DNA of 64,000 bases, from the NCBI GenBank assembly GCA_013398055.1, contig VZRS01006541.1, positions 301,574-365,573 of the forward strand, written 5' to 3'. Below are positions 1 to 15,054 of this stretch, in pieces. This stretch comes from Ifrita kowaldi. Its lineage: Eukaryota > Chordata > Aves > Passeriformes > Cinclosomatidae. The notes below the pieces were generated by a model. That model was not told the DNA's origin. It saw only the letters and a list, made by a program, of their open reading frames with translations, and ran no database searches. A program made the translations under genes and the position numbers. Position 1 is the stretch's first letter. Each line of letters starts with the position of its first letter.

Positions 1-3000
1 ACAATATTTCTTTATTTCAGTTCTAAAGATCCTGTAGCTCAGTAAAAGTCTTCTACACATTTAGTTGCAGGTTAATTTATGTTTCAGAATGCAAGTGTGA
101 TTTCATGAAATACTTCAAACTTCAGAAGAGGAGCAAGAACAAGTTTTGCTGTCTCTGGTAAATGCCTTTGGAGAGAGCTACTAGTACTCAAATAGCACAA
201 TCATTCTCAGGGAGATTTCTTTGGCCAAATTGCTCCTACCATGGCACCTGAATACTTCCACCACTCCTCTGCTCCTTCCAGTTTCCAAGACACACCTCCT
301 GGCCATATTTTCATTAACAACTTTATCATCCTCTCTCACTGAAATTCTTATTTCACGTAGGCTCTTAGCCTGCCATTTGCGTGTGATTGGCTGGATGGGC
401 ACCAAGACCACTGAAGGTATGTGTTTCACATACATTTTTGGGGACTTGAGTGCTAAGGACCAAAGACTTGAGGCTTTCCATACACATTCAGCAGTTTGCC
501 CTTGGTAACAAGTTGGTTGTGCCTACCCTGCCTGCCACCCCCTGTGGCACCTTGACACCTGTTTCCAAAAGTAGCAACATACAGAAAATACCTTCCAGAA
601 GCCACTGCTTAGTATAAACTAGGAAATAGCAGCTCGGAAAAATTATATTTTTAACATCACACATTGTTTTTCCTCAGGATGACATCATGCTGTGCTTCCA
701 TAAGGGTTTTTTTAGGACAATAAAATAGCAACCATAGGCTTTTTTTTTCAAGAAAAGTCCTTCTGGCTGCCAGAGAGAGTGCAATAATTACACTTTCTGA
801 TGTACGTTTGAAAGTTGATGTCAGCACTTGGGTTCAAGGTCCTTGTAGAAGTGGGTTTCACCACATGACAGGGATCTGCTGAGCCCAGGGAACCTGAAGG
901 GATTGTTTTTCTCTACGGTTTTCTGAAACATTTATTGGTACGATTTTGTGTTTCTAATTCATTGCTTCACAGGAGTAAATTTTCAGGGTGGAAATGGTGT
1001 TTAGAAAATTACCACTACCTTGAAGCCATTGTATTGAATTGACTCCACTGGGAGAAGTGATAGTTTGCTAATGTTTGACATATATGCATTAATTCTCCTG
1101 CAGTTACCTAATCTTTTCCTCTTTCTTTCTAAGGAATGCTGTAGTTACCCATCATAACTGCTAATGCTTTTTTTTAAATTTTTGTTTGTCTTTTTAGACA
1201 TCTCCACTACTCTATTTATATTTTTGACTGCAAACACTTCAGAGACTGAGTTATTTTAAAAAGCCTGTTTTCTCCATAGTTGCTAGACTTCACTGTAACA
1301 TGCCTCTGGCTCCTTTGGTTTTTTTTTATTTTTTAAATTACTTTTTATCACATTGTGTGAAACATGAGTTATTTCTAGCTCTTCCTGCCACATGGATGAA
1401 AGCTTAGGAAATGTGATTTTTTTCAGCCAAGTTGTTGTTGTTGTTTCAGTAAGGCCTAGCATCAACAAGTTAAATTTTCTGTTTTGACTACAAATTCACA
1501 TCAATTTCTCTTTACTGCTACTGCTGAGGACAACATATGTGATGTGGAAGTTGTCTGGACTTAACATCAGGCTGAGTCTCAGCTGGCAGAGCGAGCAGTA
1601 AAAGGATGAGGGAGGCATATATCAAATAGCAATTCTCCAAGAAATGAGGAGCTAACGAAATTATCTCATATCTGTTCCTCTTGAAGGGCACTAATACAGC
1701 ATAATGTTGCAAGCCCTTTATATAAACTATATTTGCTTTTTAAGAGCAGTTAATAAGTGACATTAGTAGATGTCTGGGCATCATCCTTCCTTCATGGATT
1801 ACCATATCCCCAGTTCCAGTCATATACACACACATGCTTTGCAGAGAGCCCAGATGAGATCTAATGCTACCCAATCCATCTTTGCATGACCTTTATATAC
1901 ATGCACAAACCCCTCCTTATTTCATGTTGACATTAGCTCTGGCCTTCATTGAAAACCTCCTAAGTAAATTAAATGTCAAACGAACTGCTTCCTGAGGATG
2001 AGGGAACACTTCAGTCCTGCAGCTCAGCACCTTCAGGTTGAGCAATCCTTTGTAATGTTAAGAAACACAACATCTGCCTGTCTTACAGACCTCACCTCTC
2101 ACAGCCCACGAGCTGTGTTTTTCTTTTGCCTCTAACATTTGAGCCACAGTTTCTTGTCTCTCCCTTGAAGGCTGGTGGGGTAACCTCTGTGCCCATGTCT
2201 CTTCCAAATAATGGCAGTGTTTATACATGCAAGTGGTTCCTGTGGTCCCTTTTGTATTGTCAGAGTCAGCTGAAGTTCTGTCTAATGTGTCTAACTCTCT
2301 TTTGCCTTCTTCCTTCAAAAATGGGGTAAATTTACATTCTTAAGAAAGGGTCCTAGCTGAAACAGCAAAATAGGCCAATAATCTCCTAGAGGACACTTCA
2401 GATTTGGATTAATCCATCATTTCCTCTGGGTCATTAGGGGTCCTGTTTTGGAGCCTGCTGGCTGTTGTGAATCCTAATACACCAGTCCTATACACCTAAT
2501 GGTAACAAGCTTAGTTGCCCTAAGCAGTGTTACGTGTTCCATTCCTTGAACTAGCTATCTCAGTCTTAGGCATTATTTAAGCACAAGTCTAAAGTCTGTT
2601 TCCTAAAGCTGATCCTTGTTGTTACAAAAACTATCTAGAAACACCTTCTCTTTCAAAATAATTTTCCTTAAGCAGACAAGCAAGCCATCATGTGTAAACC
2701 CCACACAAGACTGTGCCTGTCCTGACACCGTCTGGAATTTAACAAATTCAGATCTCTATAGTACAGCTGTTTAGATCTGAGCTTGTTTTGTAGATACCTT
2801 TTGTACTCAACAGAGAAAAATAGGCATTTCTGGGCAGAGTTTCATCTCATCTAAATATAAAATAGGTCAGATGATTACATTCATGGACTGGGGTGAAATG
2901 AGCCCAAATAAACTTCAGAGACTATTTCAAGGGGCTGATGCTAAATCTGGATGATGCAAATGTCACATAAGCTTCTGCTCCAAGTAAGTGAAAATACATA

Positions 3001-6000
3001 GTCACTTCCTAATTCCATCCAAGAGTGACTCACAAACTGTAATAAAGGAACAGGCAGTGAGCTGCCACAGAGTCAGTAAAGCCCACAAACCACAGGGAAT
3101 TGGAGGCAGATAGGCTGTCTTTATTTGCAAGCAATGTAAGCCTCAGACAGACATTCTGAGTGGCCGTAAGAGTGGGCCCCCTGCTTGGTGGTCAGTGAGT
3201 GCAGCTGGAGCAGAGGATGACAAGCGTGACAGCAGGTGGGAGAAAGCAGCAGCATTGATGGTGAAGAGCCCCTGCTGAGCCCTGCAGACAAAGCTGCACC
3301 TTCCCGCTCTTACTACAGAAGACAAGGTATCTTTGCTGCATAGGAGCAGCATTCATTCTCCCTAGATTAAAACTGCTACGTGGGCACAGCAGCTTGTTCT
3401 TAAAAACATGATGCAACCATTTCCTCTGTGTAAACAGCTTTATTCTGTAAAAGAGGAAAGGGGAAAATTTCCTTTATCCCTGGGGGAAATAGTGTCCTAC
3501 TTCTATCTAATGGCATCCTCAGAAATGCATGCAATAGCAATAATCATTCCAAGGAAGAGAGAGGGATTTTTAGGGCTCTGCTTGAAATGCTCAAACATAT
3601 TGAAGGGCAAGGTTATTAAAAAACACTCGGCAGTTGACTTCATTAAATGAGTCCCTTTTTCTCAATTTCTGAAGTCAATCATTAGTCATTCTGAATATCT
3701 CAGGCCTGATTCTCCCACAATTGCTTTAGTGCTGCTACTATTATCTGGAGATAGAGGCACAACAGAATTGAAACATATCAGAATTCCAATGACAGGAAGG
3801 TAAGAAGAGATCTTTGGGGTAAGTTAAGACATTCCTCATTGAGTGGTTTTAAAATCTAGGCTAAATCCATGACTGTTTTCCTTGCAAAACAAAAATCACT
3901 ATTTTTTGGCTTACCAACTAATTTGAATAATTTATTCTTCAGACTAGACCTTTTGTGGAAGTGCCTCCTTATGATCTTTGCATGTAACTTGTTTGCATCA
4001 TCCCGCACCCAGAGAGACAGTAATAGTAATTTTAGTGGACATCTGTATTGTATAAGATTTTGCTTACTCCACTGACATCTGTCTCTCTACTTGTTTATGA
4101 AAGTTTGATTTTTAGCCTGTCTCCCTAACTGTGCCAGTTCATTCCAAGAGCTAGTTTTATCTTTCCCCTGTTAATTTTAGAACAGCTTCTACTTGGGACA
4201 ATCAGGTTCACTGCTAAGGGTCTGATCCTATAGGTCTCAGCTCCCAGAGGACTGGGCCCTTCGGCTCCTGCAAGTTACAATTGGTTTCCTTTGTTTATTT
4301 ATGTGCTGAATTCCCTGAAGAATGACGTGGTGCTGAGCCGGTCACAGTGGCCTCGGTGCCGGTGCAGGGGCTCAGTGGTCTGCCTGGGGGCTGCTGCAGC
4401 TCAGGGACTCACCTGAACTTTGCTAAAGGCAAGTCCTCTACAGGATATCCTCTACGGGATAAAACTTCTTGGGACCATGACTTACTGAGCACTCACACTC
4501 AAGGCCAAAATTGGCACCTGCCTCCTAGAGGGTCAGGTGCTTCATCTAACTCCTCTGCTCTTCTTATTCAATTTCTTACTGAAAAGATGTGGGTTTTTAC
4601 AGTCATTCATTGCTGGCGGCATGTTTTCAAGCTCTTAATTATGCAGCAATTATTCACACTTGTATGTTGCAAGTTTTTACATTTCCTTCCAAAAGTATGT
4701 TAGATGTACCAGATTACTGCATGTCCTAAACGTCTAAGCAGTGACTTCTAATACCCATGTGGCTCAGTCCCAGCTTTTCTCAACTCTGCTGACAAGTATG
4801 ATCTGTTTTCTTTCATTTGTAAGTTACCACATGACATACATGTACATCCTTTGAAGACATATACATTTAAGTTTACATATGCAAATATATGTCACACAAG
4901 CTTTTGTTTGTGGTAAAAGCTTGAGTTGCAAGGTGAAGAAAGATAAGCCTCATTGGGCCCATCTGTGCTGTGAAACACTGAAATTTTATATTCATCAATT
5001 TTAAATTCATTTAATGGGCAGAGCATGAGAAATCAGAAATATGTTTCTTTATGGAGCTTGAGAGACACCCCTCCACTTATTTTTTTCCAGAACTTGTGAT
5101 GTTGAGTGGTTCAATTACAAGAAAACTTCCAAGGTCATGGTTGGTGCATTGCCTCAGGAATCCGGTGAGTTCAAAGTGAAGTTGGAAAGAATGTGTCTCT
5201 CAGGTATGCACTTCACCATCATTAACATCTACCAGACGTGCCTTAGTTAATATTCAACATCATCAAGTCACCTTATCCCCTTGCTGACACAAATTCAGAA
5301 GCTGTATTAGATTTACCCTTACGCTGTGCTTTATTTCCCAGAAGTCTATATTAGCTGCAGTTCTCCTTTCATACTTCCCCCTGTGATAATAGCAGGGCAT
5401 GTTGTGTGCTGCATTTTCCTTGATGAGTTTTCTCTTTTTCAACAAATAGTATTACAACTCAGGAACCAAAATAATAGATTGAACTGTAAATACACAGTAT
5501 CACCAGAAATTTTCATTTTTTTAAAAAAATGGGAAATATCACAAAAAAGGTCTTTAAAAAAAAGGAATATTTTTGAGGTCTTTTGGTCCACTTAGTGCTT
5601 AATTTTACTTTTTTATCTTTGTTTTGAATTCTTGAACTGGAGAGAACAAGAATTTTCATTGTGTACCTGATCCAAAACCCTCATGTTAACAGTCTTCAAA
5701 GAAGGAATATTCCTGCTTGTTTGGACATTTCTGCAGATTTTCAATCCAGAGCACTGTTTAATTTTAAATAGCCAAGTGATCCCAGATATGCTCTAACAGA
5801 TTATGGACATATCCACTTAGAAAGTAAGGCACACAGTGCTGATATGGTAAAATATTTGCTTTTATTAAAACAGGTCTTTTGTTATGAGTACTCTTCGAAG
5901 GAAGCGTATTTTTTTAACATGAGAACCTCCAGATGTCCTACCAGTATTTGGATCAAAAGCCATCCATGCTGTCTTACTTTCACCAAAGAAAACCATGTCA

Positions 6001-7149
6001 GCGGAACTTTAGAGACCTCTCAGGAAAGGATGTTTGTCAAAATAGGGCTTGGGAGAAGGAGAAAAATTATTCAAGTATGGTATTATGAAGAATACCATCA
6101 TTTTACAAGGAACCTTATCAATTTGCAGAGAAGTGACTCTGCTAATTGCTAAAACACTATGAATGTCAGTGAATAGAGTAGGTCAAAGAGTCTTCCTTGT
6201 ATAAACAACTCGACCAACTGCCAATAGGAAAATGTCAATGAATTATTTGACAAAATTCCTCTTTTTGTTGTCTGTTTGCATCTCTTCTTCTCCTATCCTC
6301 TTGATAACCATCAAATGCACAAGAGAGCCTGGAAATATTATTTTTACTGCAGCAGGTTCCAGGAAGCAAAGGTTTGATGTGATTTTTATTGACAAATGCA
6401 AGAAAACATAGTCAATGTCCAGAGAGTTGTTTAGGGAGCAAATGGATAAGTATTGACATATTATAGCACTGAGGTCCTAAATGTTGAAAAGGAGGATTGT
6501 AGTTAAATGGTCCACAGGTCTAGGCCTGATGGTTGGGCTGGGCAGTTAAAGAAGGATTAAGTGAAATACCTATTTTATGAGAAATCTTGTTTCTACAGCA
6601 TTTGAGAAAATATGGATTAGGAAACATGTCAGTGAGTAGGTGATAGTAACCAGAATCTTGTGAACTCTCTCAGAGACATGATCAAAGGAGACATGTTCTT
6701 CTTCAGAGAAAGAATGAAAAATAAAGTTGTGTCTCTCAGACTACACAACTGAAGGCTTAAAAGAAAAAGCATCGTGAAAATATTCTGTCTGCGCTGGACC
6801 TGGGCTTTAATGCTAAACACCAAGGAGCTGTAGGGATTTGTAAGTTAATAAAATAAATGTTTAATTGTCACCTGGGCAGCAGGTAGAGGAGAAGAAGAAA
6901 GACCACAACTAAAGAGAAAGGAAAATATCATTTGGGATTATAAGAAAGAAAAATATTTCACTGTTAAGGGTAGAGCTACAAAACCATTCATAGATTAAAC
7001 GGAAATGCACCAGTCAAATGACATATTAAAATTATTATATTTAATTAATATGATAAATTAAATTTTAAATGTAATTTTTCATTATTCTTTATCTGTAGAG
7101 CAGGTATGGTATGCGTGGTCTTCCAAGACTACCAAAAGATACTGTTCCA
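1..7149. other. Non-coding unique sequence, no gene recognised
   Basis: This AT-rich stretch has stop codons in all frames every few tens of codons. The longest open frames (about 118 codons at 4347-4703 and 102 at 5844-6152, both +) have no recognisable domain, no credible codon pattern and no flanking splice or promoter context, so I treat them as chance. A short imperfect 14-bp tandem repeat lies at 4434-4461 in a slightly GC-richer patch (about 4320-4520). The segment at 7020-7080 is almost pure A/T and directly precedes a CR1 tail. Conserved non-coding elements could be present but cannot be recognised without alignment. Confidence 0.7.
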
Positions 7150-7212
7150 CCTGCTGGAAGTTGAACTCAGTGGGTCATGTGGGTCCCTACCAACTCAAGA
7201 TATTCTATGACC
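7150..7212 (+). mobile_element. CR1 LINE 3' tail fragment
   Basis: Only the last ~60 bases of a CR1 element are recognisable. The block reads as the diverged 3' UTR end typical of CR1: a 'ttgaactcagtgggtcatgt' segment, then 'gggtccctaccaactcaaga', ending in TATTCTATGA. This corresponds to the family pattern of a 'ggtcccttccaac' box followed by an ATTCTATG octamer. No ORF2 coding sequence is detectable upstream, where the sequence is AT-rich low complexity, so the copy is severely 5' truncated, as most CR1 copies are. The number of mismatches suggests an old insertion. The left boundary is approximate. Confidence 0.7.
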
Positions 7213-10200
7213 TGGGAATACAAAGCCTCTGCAACCTTGACCTTGCAAAGAGGTCTTTGCCCAAACATCCTTAAATAAAAATATTAAACAGATCTTTTCT
7301 TCCAAAAAACCCTCTGTCAGTAGCCAGAGTCAGAGCTCAGAATCTTACTAGGCAGAAAATACAAAGAGAAGAGAGTTAAGACCATTTAGAAAACCATGAC
7401 ATCTAATGGACTTTTTCATAGAATCTCTCTTTTTCTTTGCCATTTTTAAGAAGTTTATTCTTCGTGTATTAGTATTCATGTTCTTCTAAGAACAGCTGGC
7501 TTTTAAGCATCACAATTTGAATAAAAAGACATTTATATCATCCTTTTCCAGATGGATTCGCCTTTTGTGGGTTTGGAAAAAAACTAAATAAAAATCACAT
7601 ATGAAGTGTGGCTTTATTTCTACTTTATTTGTTTATATGGTAATCGATTTGATCCATGAATAAAAACAATGTGTAGGTTATTTTACCACCCTGGAAATGC
7701 TTTCTTATTGTTGTGCTTTATTTGCTGAATTATGCAGGAATTATCAGAAATAGTTATTACTTTTGCTTTGTCCCTTATATTAATGCTATATTTCAGTATA
7801 CTTCTTTGACAGGCTCATTTAGACACAAGGGCAGACTGGAGAACAGTGCATCTTCTCTTGCATTTTAATATGTGAATCCATAGCAAATGCTTCATTGACA
7901 GTTAGAACTGACAAAAAGGAACCATTTTTAAGTCTTAAAAGCCTGACTTTCTCTAACTGCAGCTGGGGTAACAAAGGTAACGATAATATGTTTTCATAGA
8001 GGAATGATGACATTAATCTTGTGTTTGTTCACTTCTTGTATTTCTTACAGTTTCTTGTAATGTTCTGAGGTTTTAGAGTTAAATGAAGCCTTTTACTACC
8101 TGAAGCTTTTTGCCATTACAAAACTTAGCCATACAGTTCATCTTAAGCTTTTGGAGAGCTTAGATTTGCAAGAAATTAACAGCATGGATTAATGGCACCA
8201 CTTTTGGTCACTACCTTGCTTTAATTTGAGCAGAATTGTACTTCCAAAGAAAGCTGAATCTACTGAGAGATTTTTTCAAACTTCTTCTCTTGAATGAGAC
8301 AAAAATTTTCTGTACTTCTGCATTGCAAGTGTTTCATTGTCCTCAACAAGCTTTACGTTTGTTCAAGCATCATCCGGAAAATATTATGTATTATATAATT
8401 ATATGACAGCCCTTTCCATCTCAATGTATTCATTCACAATATTTGCATTACATTTAAGTATTTTATCTCCTATCACAAGGAAAATCTTGCATGTTCTTTT
8501 GGTAACGACCAAGCAAACCAGGAAACCTAGATTTAAGGCTGAAGACTCAAACACAATTAGTCCTGTATCCCTCAAAGCAAAGACATATCTCATTCTAACT
8601 GATGTAAAATCTAAATTAAGTAATAAACCAGAAATAAACATTAGCAAAACAGATTGGAGTCATATTAACCAGCTAGGCATTTCACCAGCTACAACATAAG
8701 AACTGAAGGTCAAGGTGTGTTAGCTGAATGTGCACAGAGCATAATTGCACAGTTTAAAAATCCCCAGCATTGTGAATGCAACCATTTTGATGTGCAGCCT
8801 TGGAGAATGGTTGTATTCGTTGCTTTCATGCACTCCTTGCTCGCACGACAGTGGTGTTCACGTGACAGCAACAGCCTTGGGAGAGAATCAGTGAAAATTT
8901 GTGTAGCCCTTGCTGATATGGGACATAGATGAATATGAATTGGCAACATTATTTGAATTGGAGGTTGTTGAGGCTTCTGGTACAGAGGCATTAGAAGGTC
9001 AGTTGTGAGATTTAGATTCCTACAATGTTTTGAGTTCAAGGCTACAGAGACCACTTGAGGTTTCCATTATGATGCTTTGATGAGGTGATTAGTGTAAGAA
9101 AATTATTCCATTTCAAACCTGAACCATTAGAAGAATCATTATACATTGTGGGACATTACATTATGTTCTGACAATGTGATTATTTTAGTATTGTATTCAC
9201 AGTAAAATAAAATCAATGGCAAATTAGAAACTCTAAGCAGGACTTCTGACGAACATTATAGGCAAAGATAGAAAACTGATTGACACTACATTGCTTAGCA
9301 CATCAGGAATCAGAAGAAATGTTAGATAGTGAAAGGAAAGAATCCGAGGAAGGTAACATTCCTTGAACAAGATGACTAAAGAAATGGGTGGTCATGGAAT
9401 GAGACAGAAAAGGCAGCAACAGTAATAAAAATCAAAACTTTGAAACAAAAAATCGCAGCATTAACAAGTGTCTCAAAAATATTCTGATTTGAACACCATG
9501 CCTGAAAACAAGATCACCCCAACCTGGGCCTGTTCCTCCAGCTAAACTCTTTAAGATTATCTGTATTAAACGAAAATCAGAAAATTTAGAAAAGGTCATT
9601 TTTTCTGCACAGAAAAGAATGGCTAGTTTAACTGTTGAAATATATTTTGAACAAAAGATTAGTTTATTTAAAATACATTCCATGTGCACATCAATATGGC
9701 TTTGAAATGCCTTGAGGTTGGGGATAGAACTTGTATATCTGATACTCTCAGATTTAAGAAAAATTCTTTCTTTGTTGAAATTTTTCTATTTTGCCTGGAA
9801 CCTTTTAAATTTTCATTGGCATGACTTCATGAAAAATTTGAAATTGCACATGAAATTGTACACACCTTACTATCTAACCATGTATCTGTTCCAAACACTC
9901 TAAATAATATTGGACTGACACAAGCTTCCTTTTGGAAACAAGTGTTATATTTAATATATCTCAGCCTGCTTTGTCTAATTTCCCATGTTTTGAAAAAGAA
10001 GTGGTTTGTTAGGTGACAAATTTACAGCTGGCAAATAGATACTTGTTAGAAAAGTCCAAGAAATGTCTCTGAAATTTCAGTGGAAGATAACAACACTGTG
10101 ACTGTACAGGGCTCAACAAGTCCAAGCTGACAATATGTCTTGCCAGTTTTCATTTGAATTGCTCATACACATCACCTCATTCAAAATTAATTGCAACCAA

Positions 10201-13200
10201 CAGAGGAAATACGTGGCATCATTTTGGAGAGCTTAATAAAAAACGCTGTTTAACGTGCACCATTCACTAAAAAAGTGAAGAAATTGATAGAGTACGTAGA
10301 GTACAACATGAAATGGAAAACAGTGAGGTTGTCACTGTCTTGAAAAAATGGAGACATGAACCATACCTGATACATGAACACATCTTGAATCTGCTCCTAA
10401 AGAATGAATGGTTTAGAAAAAAAAAGATGGCAATGATGAGTGTAAAAAACCTCTATTAAAAAATGCTGAAAAGAGAATTTGCACTGAAGAGGAGATGAAA
10501 AAAAGAATTAATGACAGAAATTATTAAGGCAAGGAATTGTGCTGAGAGTGCAAATAAGAAAACTCTCCTCATCCTGTACAACCATGCAAAAAAGAACAAC
10601 AAAAGAACAATTGAAAACAAAGCCATACCTACCCAAGACAAGTCCCTGATATTTGCTGGCTATGACCCAAAAGGTGGGAACCTTTCCCAGCTTTCAGGAA
10701 AAGTGTGTGCATCTCAGACAGGTCTCATGCAAAGAGTACAAGAGTGCTATAGATTTCTCATTTTTTTCATAATTTGCCAGAAAAGTCCGTTATGTTGGTC
10801 AAAATCCATCCATCTTGCCCTGGGGCCTCACTGCCAAAACAGATTTTTGTTGGTGAGCATCTGCCCTGCTATCTGCTAGTAAGCAGTACTAGCCATAGAT
10901 ACTGTGACAATATAAATATTGATATAAAAATGCAATGTGATACAAAGTGATGAAGAAAAACACACACAGATAAAGACAATATTCACATTGGTCTTGTTTT
11001 AGGAAGGAGATAAACCTCACTAGCCTGATTGCATGATTTTACTACGTATTATTATATTATTATGTCTGTTCCACACCACTGTAAGAAACAGAAATATAAG
11101 AAAAAGATTCATCTGCTTAATGTATCATGAAATACTTTAAACAAATTCAGATTAATAAAATGTTAAGAACTCCAGTTTTAAATCTCTAGGTGGTATGCAC
11201 TTCAGAGATCTATTTTTTCCACTAATCTGTTGCTCAATATTTTTTTTACATTTTGATAGTGTTCATTTTGTACCTGTCTAGTGAATAATGTGGCAGTGTT
11301 TGCTTAACAATCAGTGCCACAGATGGTGCCCTTCCTGGAGCTGGGACCATGTATGGATATCTCATTATAAGTGAAGAAACCAAACTCTTGATTTAGATTA
11401 TGCAATTATGAAAAAAATTAAGTTTTGTGTGATGTTAAAATGCTGGCATGATGGCAAAATCATAAAGGCGAGGAAATGTGCTAAGACTTTCACAAACTGC
11501 TTTAATCTTCACCCCAAAGCTGGCAGCAGGCACAGCCCCGTGTGCTCTCGAAGGAGTTCATTTATCACGAGGGATGCTGCATTTGCCAAAAAGCCTAAAC
11601 ACCGAGTTGCTTTAACAAATATCTTTCCTTTGTTGTTCTCACAGCCTTGTGACATTTAAAAGAAGTATAAGCTGAATTATTCAGTCTCGTGCAACAGCAC
11701 TGCAAATTTCTCTCTAGGGCTTCATGGAAGACCACTGCCTTTGAGCACAGTAGACCGATTTTCTGCAGCTCACACCAGATAAACGTGCTTTCCTGGCACC
11801 CAATTTTGCTCATGTTTTTCACATGAAGTGAGAATGCACAGAAGAATCGCTCTGTTGATTTGCACATTTGCAAGCTGAGGAAAGCTCAAAACACCCATGG
11901 CATTTCTTGCTTGCTCCCACAAATAGCCACAACTGTAGCAACAAAAGGTTCTGTGCTTGTCTGGAAGAGTTTAAAATGACAGGCCTAGTATTTTAATTGG
12001 CACATATGCTTCAACAGGCTTATATAAAAGGATTTTTCACAAAAAGGAAGCGGTTTTATCTCCTAAATTTTTGAATTTTACATAATGCCTCACATTGCTT
12101 GAAGTAGGTTTCATTAGTGAAACATGTTAAGATCATCATATTTCCATTGGGAAGTTTCAGTACGGTCTTGCAAGTAGCCTAATACTTATAATAAGCTTCT
12201 GGTTCATAGTTCCAGTACTTAGATTTAGTAATTAAGTTACATCCCAAAATGCACTGTACCACTAATTTAGGGTATTTCTGGCTTTAGGGGCCCACGTGCT
12301 AATTGTAGAAACAAATTTATTCACAGTAAATTAAGACAAACAGGAAGGCCTTCAGCTGAAATACTGTGGAGAATATTTGCTAAAGCTGAAATGGATTAAA
12401 AAGCTTCAGTAAGACTTTGTACTATCAAACTAAATGAAACACGTTTCAGAATTTAAACATAAATAGATAATTCATTTTTTTAAAATACCTAGGGAGCATT
12501 AACTGAGAGGCATGCATGCTAAACCTTGAAGAAATGCTACTGCTTTAAATGCCTTAAGCTTTGCTAGGATAACTGGCAGAATGTATTTCTACTTAAAGGA
12601 GAACACAGTTCTATTAAAATGTTTAAGTACATATTTTCATAACATGTGAGAAAGCACACATGCTTGTGCTTCATTTTGTACAGATGCACCCGAGATTTAA
12701 TTTTGGTATTTTGGATTATTGTTGTATTTTGATTCACTGTAACACAGCAGTAATTAAAACAGGTGTTGCTTGTAATAGAAAACTCTCCACTTAGATACTG
12801 CTGTGCTCTTCCATTACAAAATGTGGAAATTATATAATCACATAATAAGAAAAGTATTAATACCTGCTGTCTCATCCATAGAGAAACCGCAGATGTAGAG
12901 ATTTAAGCATTCTGAAAATAATCTGGTAACTATTGTTAGTATAGCATGAGTTGAACAAATATTGCTTTTCATTGAATCAAAAGCATTTCTGAATGTAATG
13001 AAATCAGTCTCCTACTTAGGGTTTTATTTTTCCTTTGATAAGTAGTTGCAACGGTTATGCCACGACATGCCATAGAAGCACGCGACATATTTTCCTGTGG
13101 TAATAGCGCTACTTGGTGAATCAGCTAAAAACCTGAGATACACACTTGCATTATTTAGCCACAGGAAGGACACAGGTATCTTATTTTCCTTTCAGCCAAA

Positions 13201-15054
13201 TAGTAAATCCCTATCTTATCAGCCCAGGAAGGAAAAAGGCTTTACTGTCTTCTGGATATACATCAACCCAGCTTTGTGATGCAGCCCAGCAGTGGGGCAC
13301 ACACGGGCTGGGGAGGGGACTGCCCTGGATCCTGGGAAGCATAGGAAGGACTTGCACTCCCTGGCTGCACCATCTCCTCCCTGGGAAATGCAGAGAAGTG
13401 CTGTGTGGCTACAGCTAAGATTGATGAAGAAATAGAGGACTTATCTCCCTTTGGACTCAACTTGTTTTTCTTCCTTTTTCAGCACCAATATCTGTTCCTT
13501 TGACTAGTGAAATTGGACAAACAAACTAAAGGGAAAAATAAAAAGATTGCATGGCTGTGTCCTTGCACTGAATTCTAAGAATAGATTATTTAACTTTTCT
13601 TTATGGACAGTTAAGGCCATCAGTGTGTCCCGGAGGATAGCTAGCTGCCTACATGAAACATATCCTCTCTGCATTTTTCGACGTTGTGATTCACTGGCTA
13701 GTTTTAATCAGGCTTTTCAGAACACCCAGTTTCCTGATTCTGAAGAAAGTCTCCACTTTGAACTCTGACAACCCCTTCCAGAGGTTGTCTTTCACTGAGA
13801 AATCTGAAATGTTTCTGCTGTAGCAAAACTTGCAGGAATAAAGCCCAAAGGAGATGCTGCCACAGAAGACATAACTCAATTTTGGGCAATGGAGTTTTGG
13901 TTATTTCCAAGACGTGTCCCCAAGCTTGTGTGTAATTCAAGAGTGTACTCAGGATATGTATTGTATGGTGGTATCCAAGTGCCAATTTCTTACCCTTATG
14001 ACATGGCTGAGTTTTCATGGTCTCTATAAGTAAGTCAGCATTGTTGGCTTGACTTCAGTGCAGCATTTAGAAGAACCAACCCAGATTTCATTGATTTTGA
14101 AATATTTCCTTCAACAAAATGAATGCAATTAAAAAGAGATCTATTAAATGACCATCCAGTTTTGTGTACTACAGAATGTGTTCACTCTTCAGAGTTTAAT
14201 TTAGTTACTTTACTTTTCAGAGATTTATTTTAAGCCTTCCTGATTTGTTGAAATAGCAATTTGCACATTGTATAATCTGTTTATAGATTTCAGCTGCTAG
14301 AAGGTTGTTAGGGATATGAATCTCTTTTGCCTTCAGGCATGTCTGTCAAAGACTGATCTGAAATGAAAAAAATAATTACATACTGTTCCAGATTATGTTT
14401 TGATGATATTTTTGATACCCAATACAACAGAAACAGGCTTTTTTCTTTAGGGGAGAATAAAACCAGCAAAATCACTTTGTTCCAGTGGAAGGAGCAGATT
14501 CATTTATTCTTACGCTAAACAAAACTGTAATCAGGATTGGAAGTGCTCTCTGTGAAGAACATGGGACATATCTGAGAGAGACAGAATGGGTCTGATTTGT
14601 CATCTTCCCCTTTTCAAAACCTAACTAACTGTAATATCTACAGCCCTTCAGGAGAGGATTACTTGACCTAATCACTTGTCCCCACGCACAGTTGAGCAGA
14701 CGTGTGTTGTAACTACAGAGGGGTGAGAAACAAGCAGGTAGAAAGTCAAGCCTGAACTCTGGATCTCCCCTTCCCCTCCTGAGGAGCATCTCTGCCATTG
14801 CTATATTGGAAGGAGCTCTTCAGCTCTGGCAGTACAGGAAAAGCATCCCCCTCACAAGGAGTCGTGGTGAGCTGCGTTTTGCCCACAGTTTCCTATAGTT
14901 AGAACATCCATTAATTAAAAAATGCAGAGGAGAGGATAAAAGAAAAGCAATTTTTGTCATTAATTTTAGTGTCCTCTACCTGCTTTGCCTGATTTCAGGT
15001 TTAGCAATGGTAGGGCTGGTAAAAGAATAAAGAAAAATTACAGTCCAGTTCTAA
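7213..15054. other. Non-coding unique sequence, no gene recognised
   Basis: AT-rich sequence between two CR1 relics. The longest open frames (about 122 codons at 10511-10879 +, 120 at 8337-8699 +, 114 at 8710-9054 -) look like random translation, with no domain, repeat or membrane pattern I recognise. Patches of somewhat higher GC occur near 13260-13420 and 14650-14880. A small CpG-bearing patch lies at about 13050-13115. I see no RNA gene, tandem array or complete mobile element. Confidence 0.65.

Noticed and set aside
3698..3755. 'tcaggcctgattctcccaca' resembling an ancient amniote interspersed repeat
   Set aside because: The match is short and the rest of the expected palindromic repeat is not visible.
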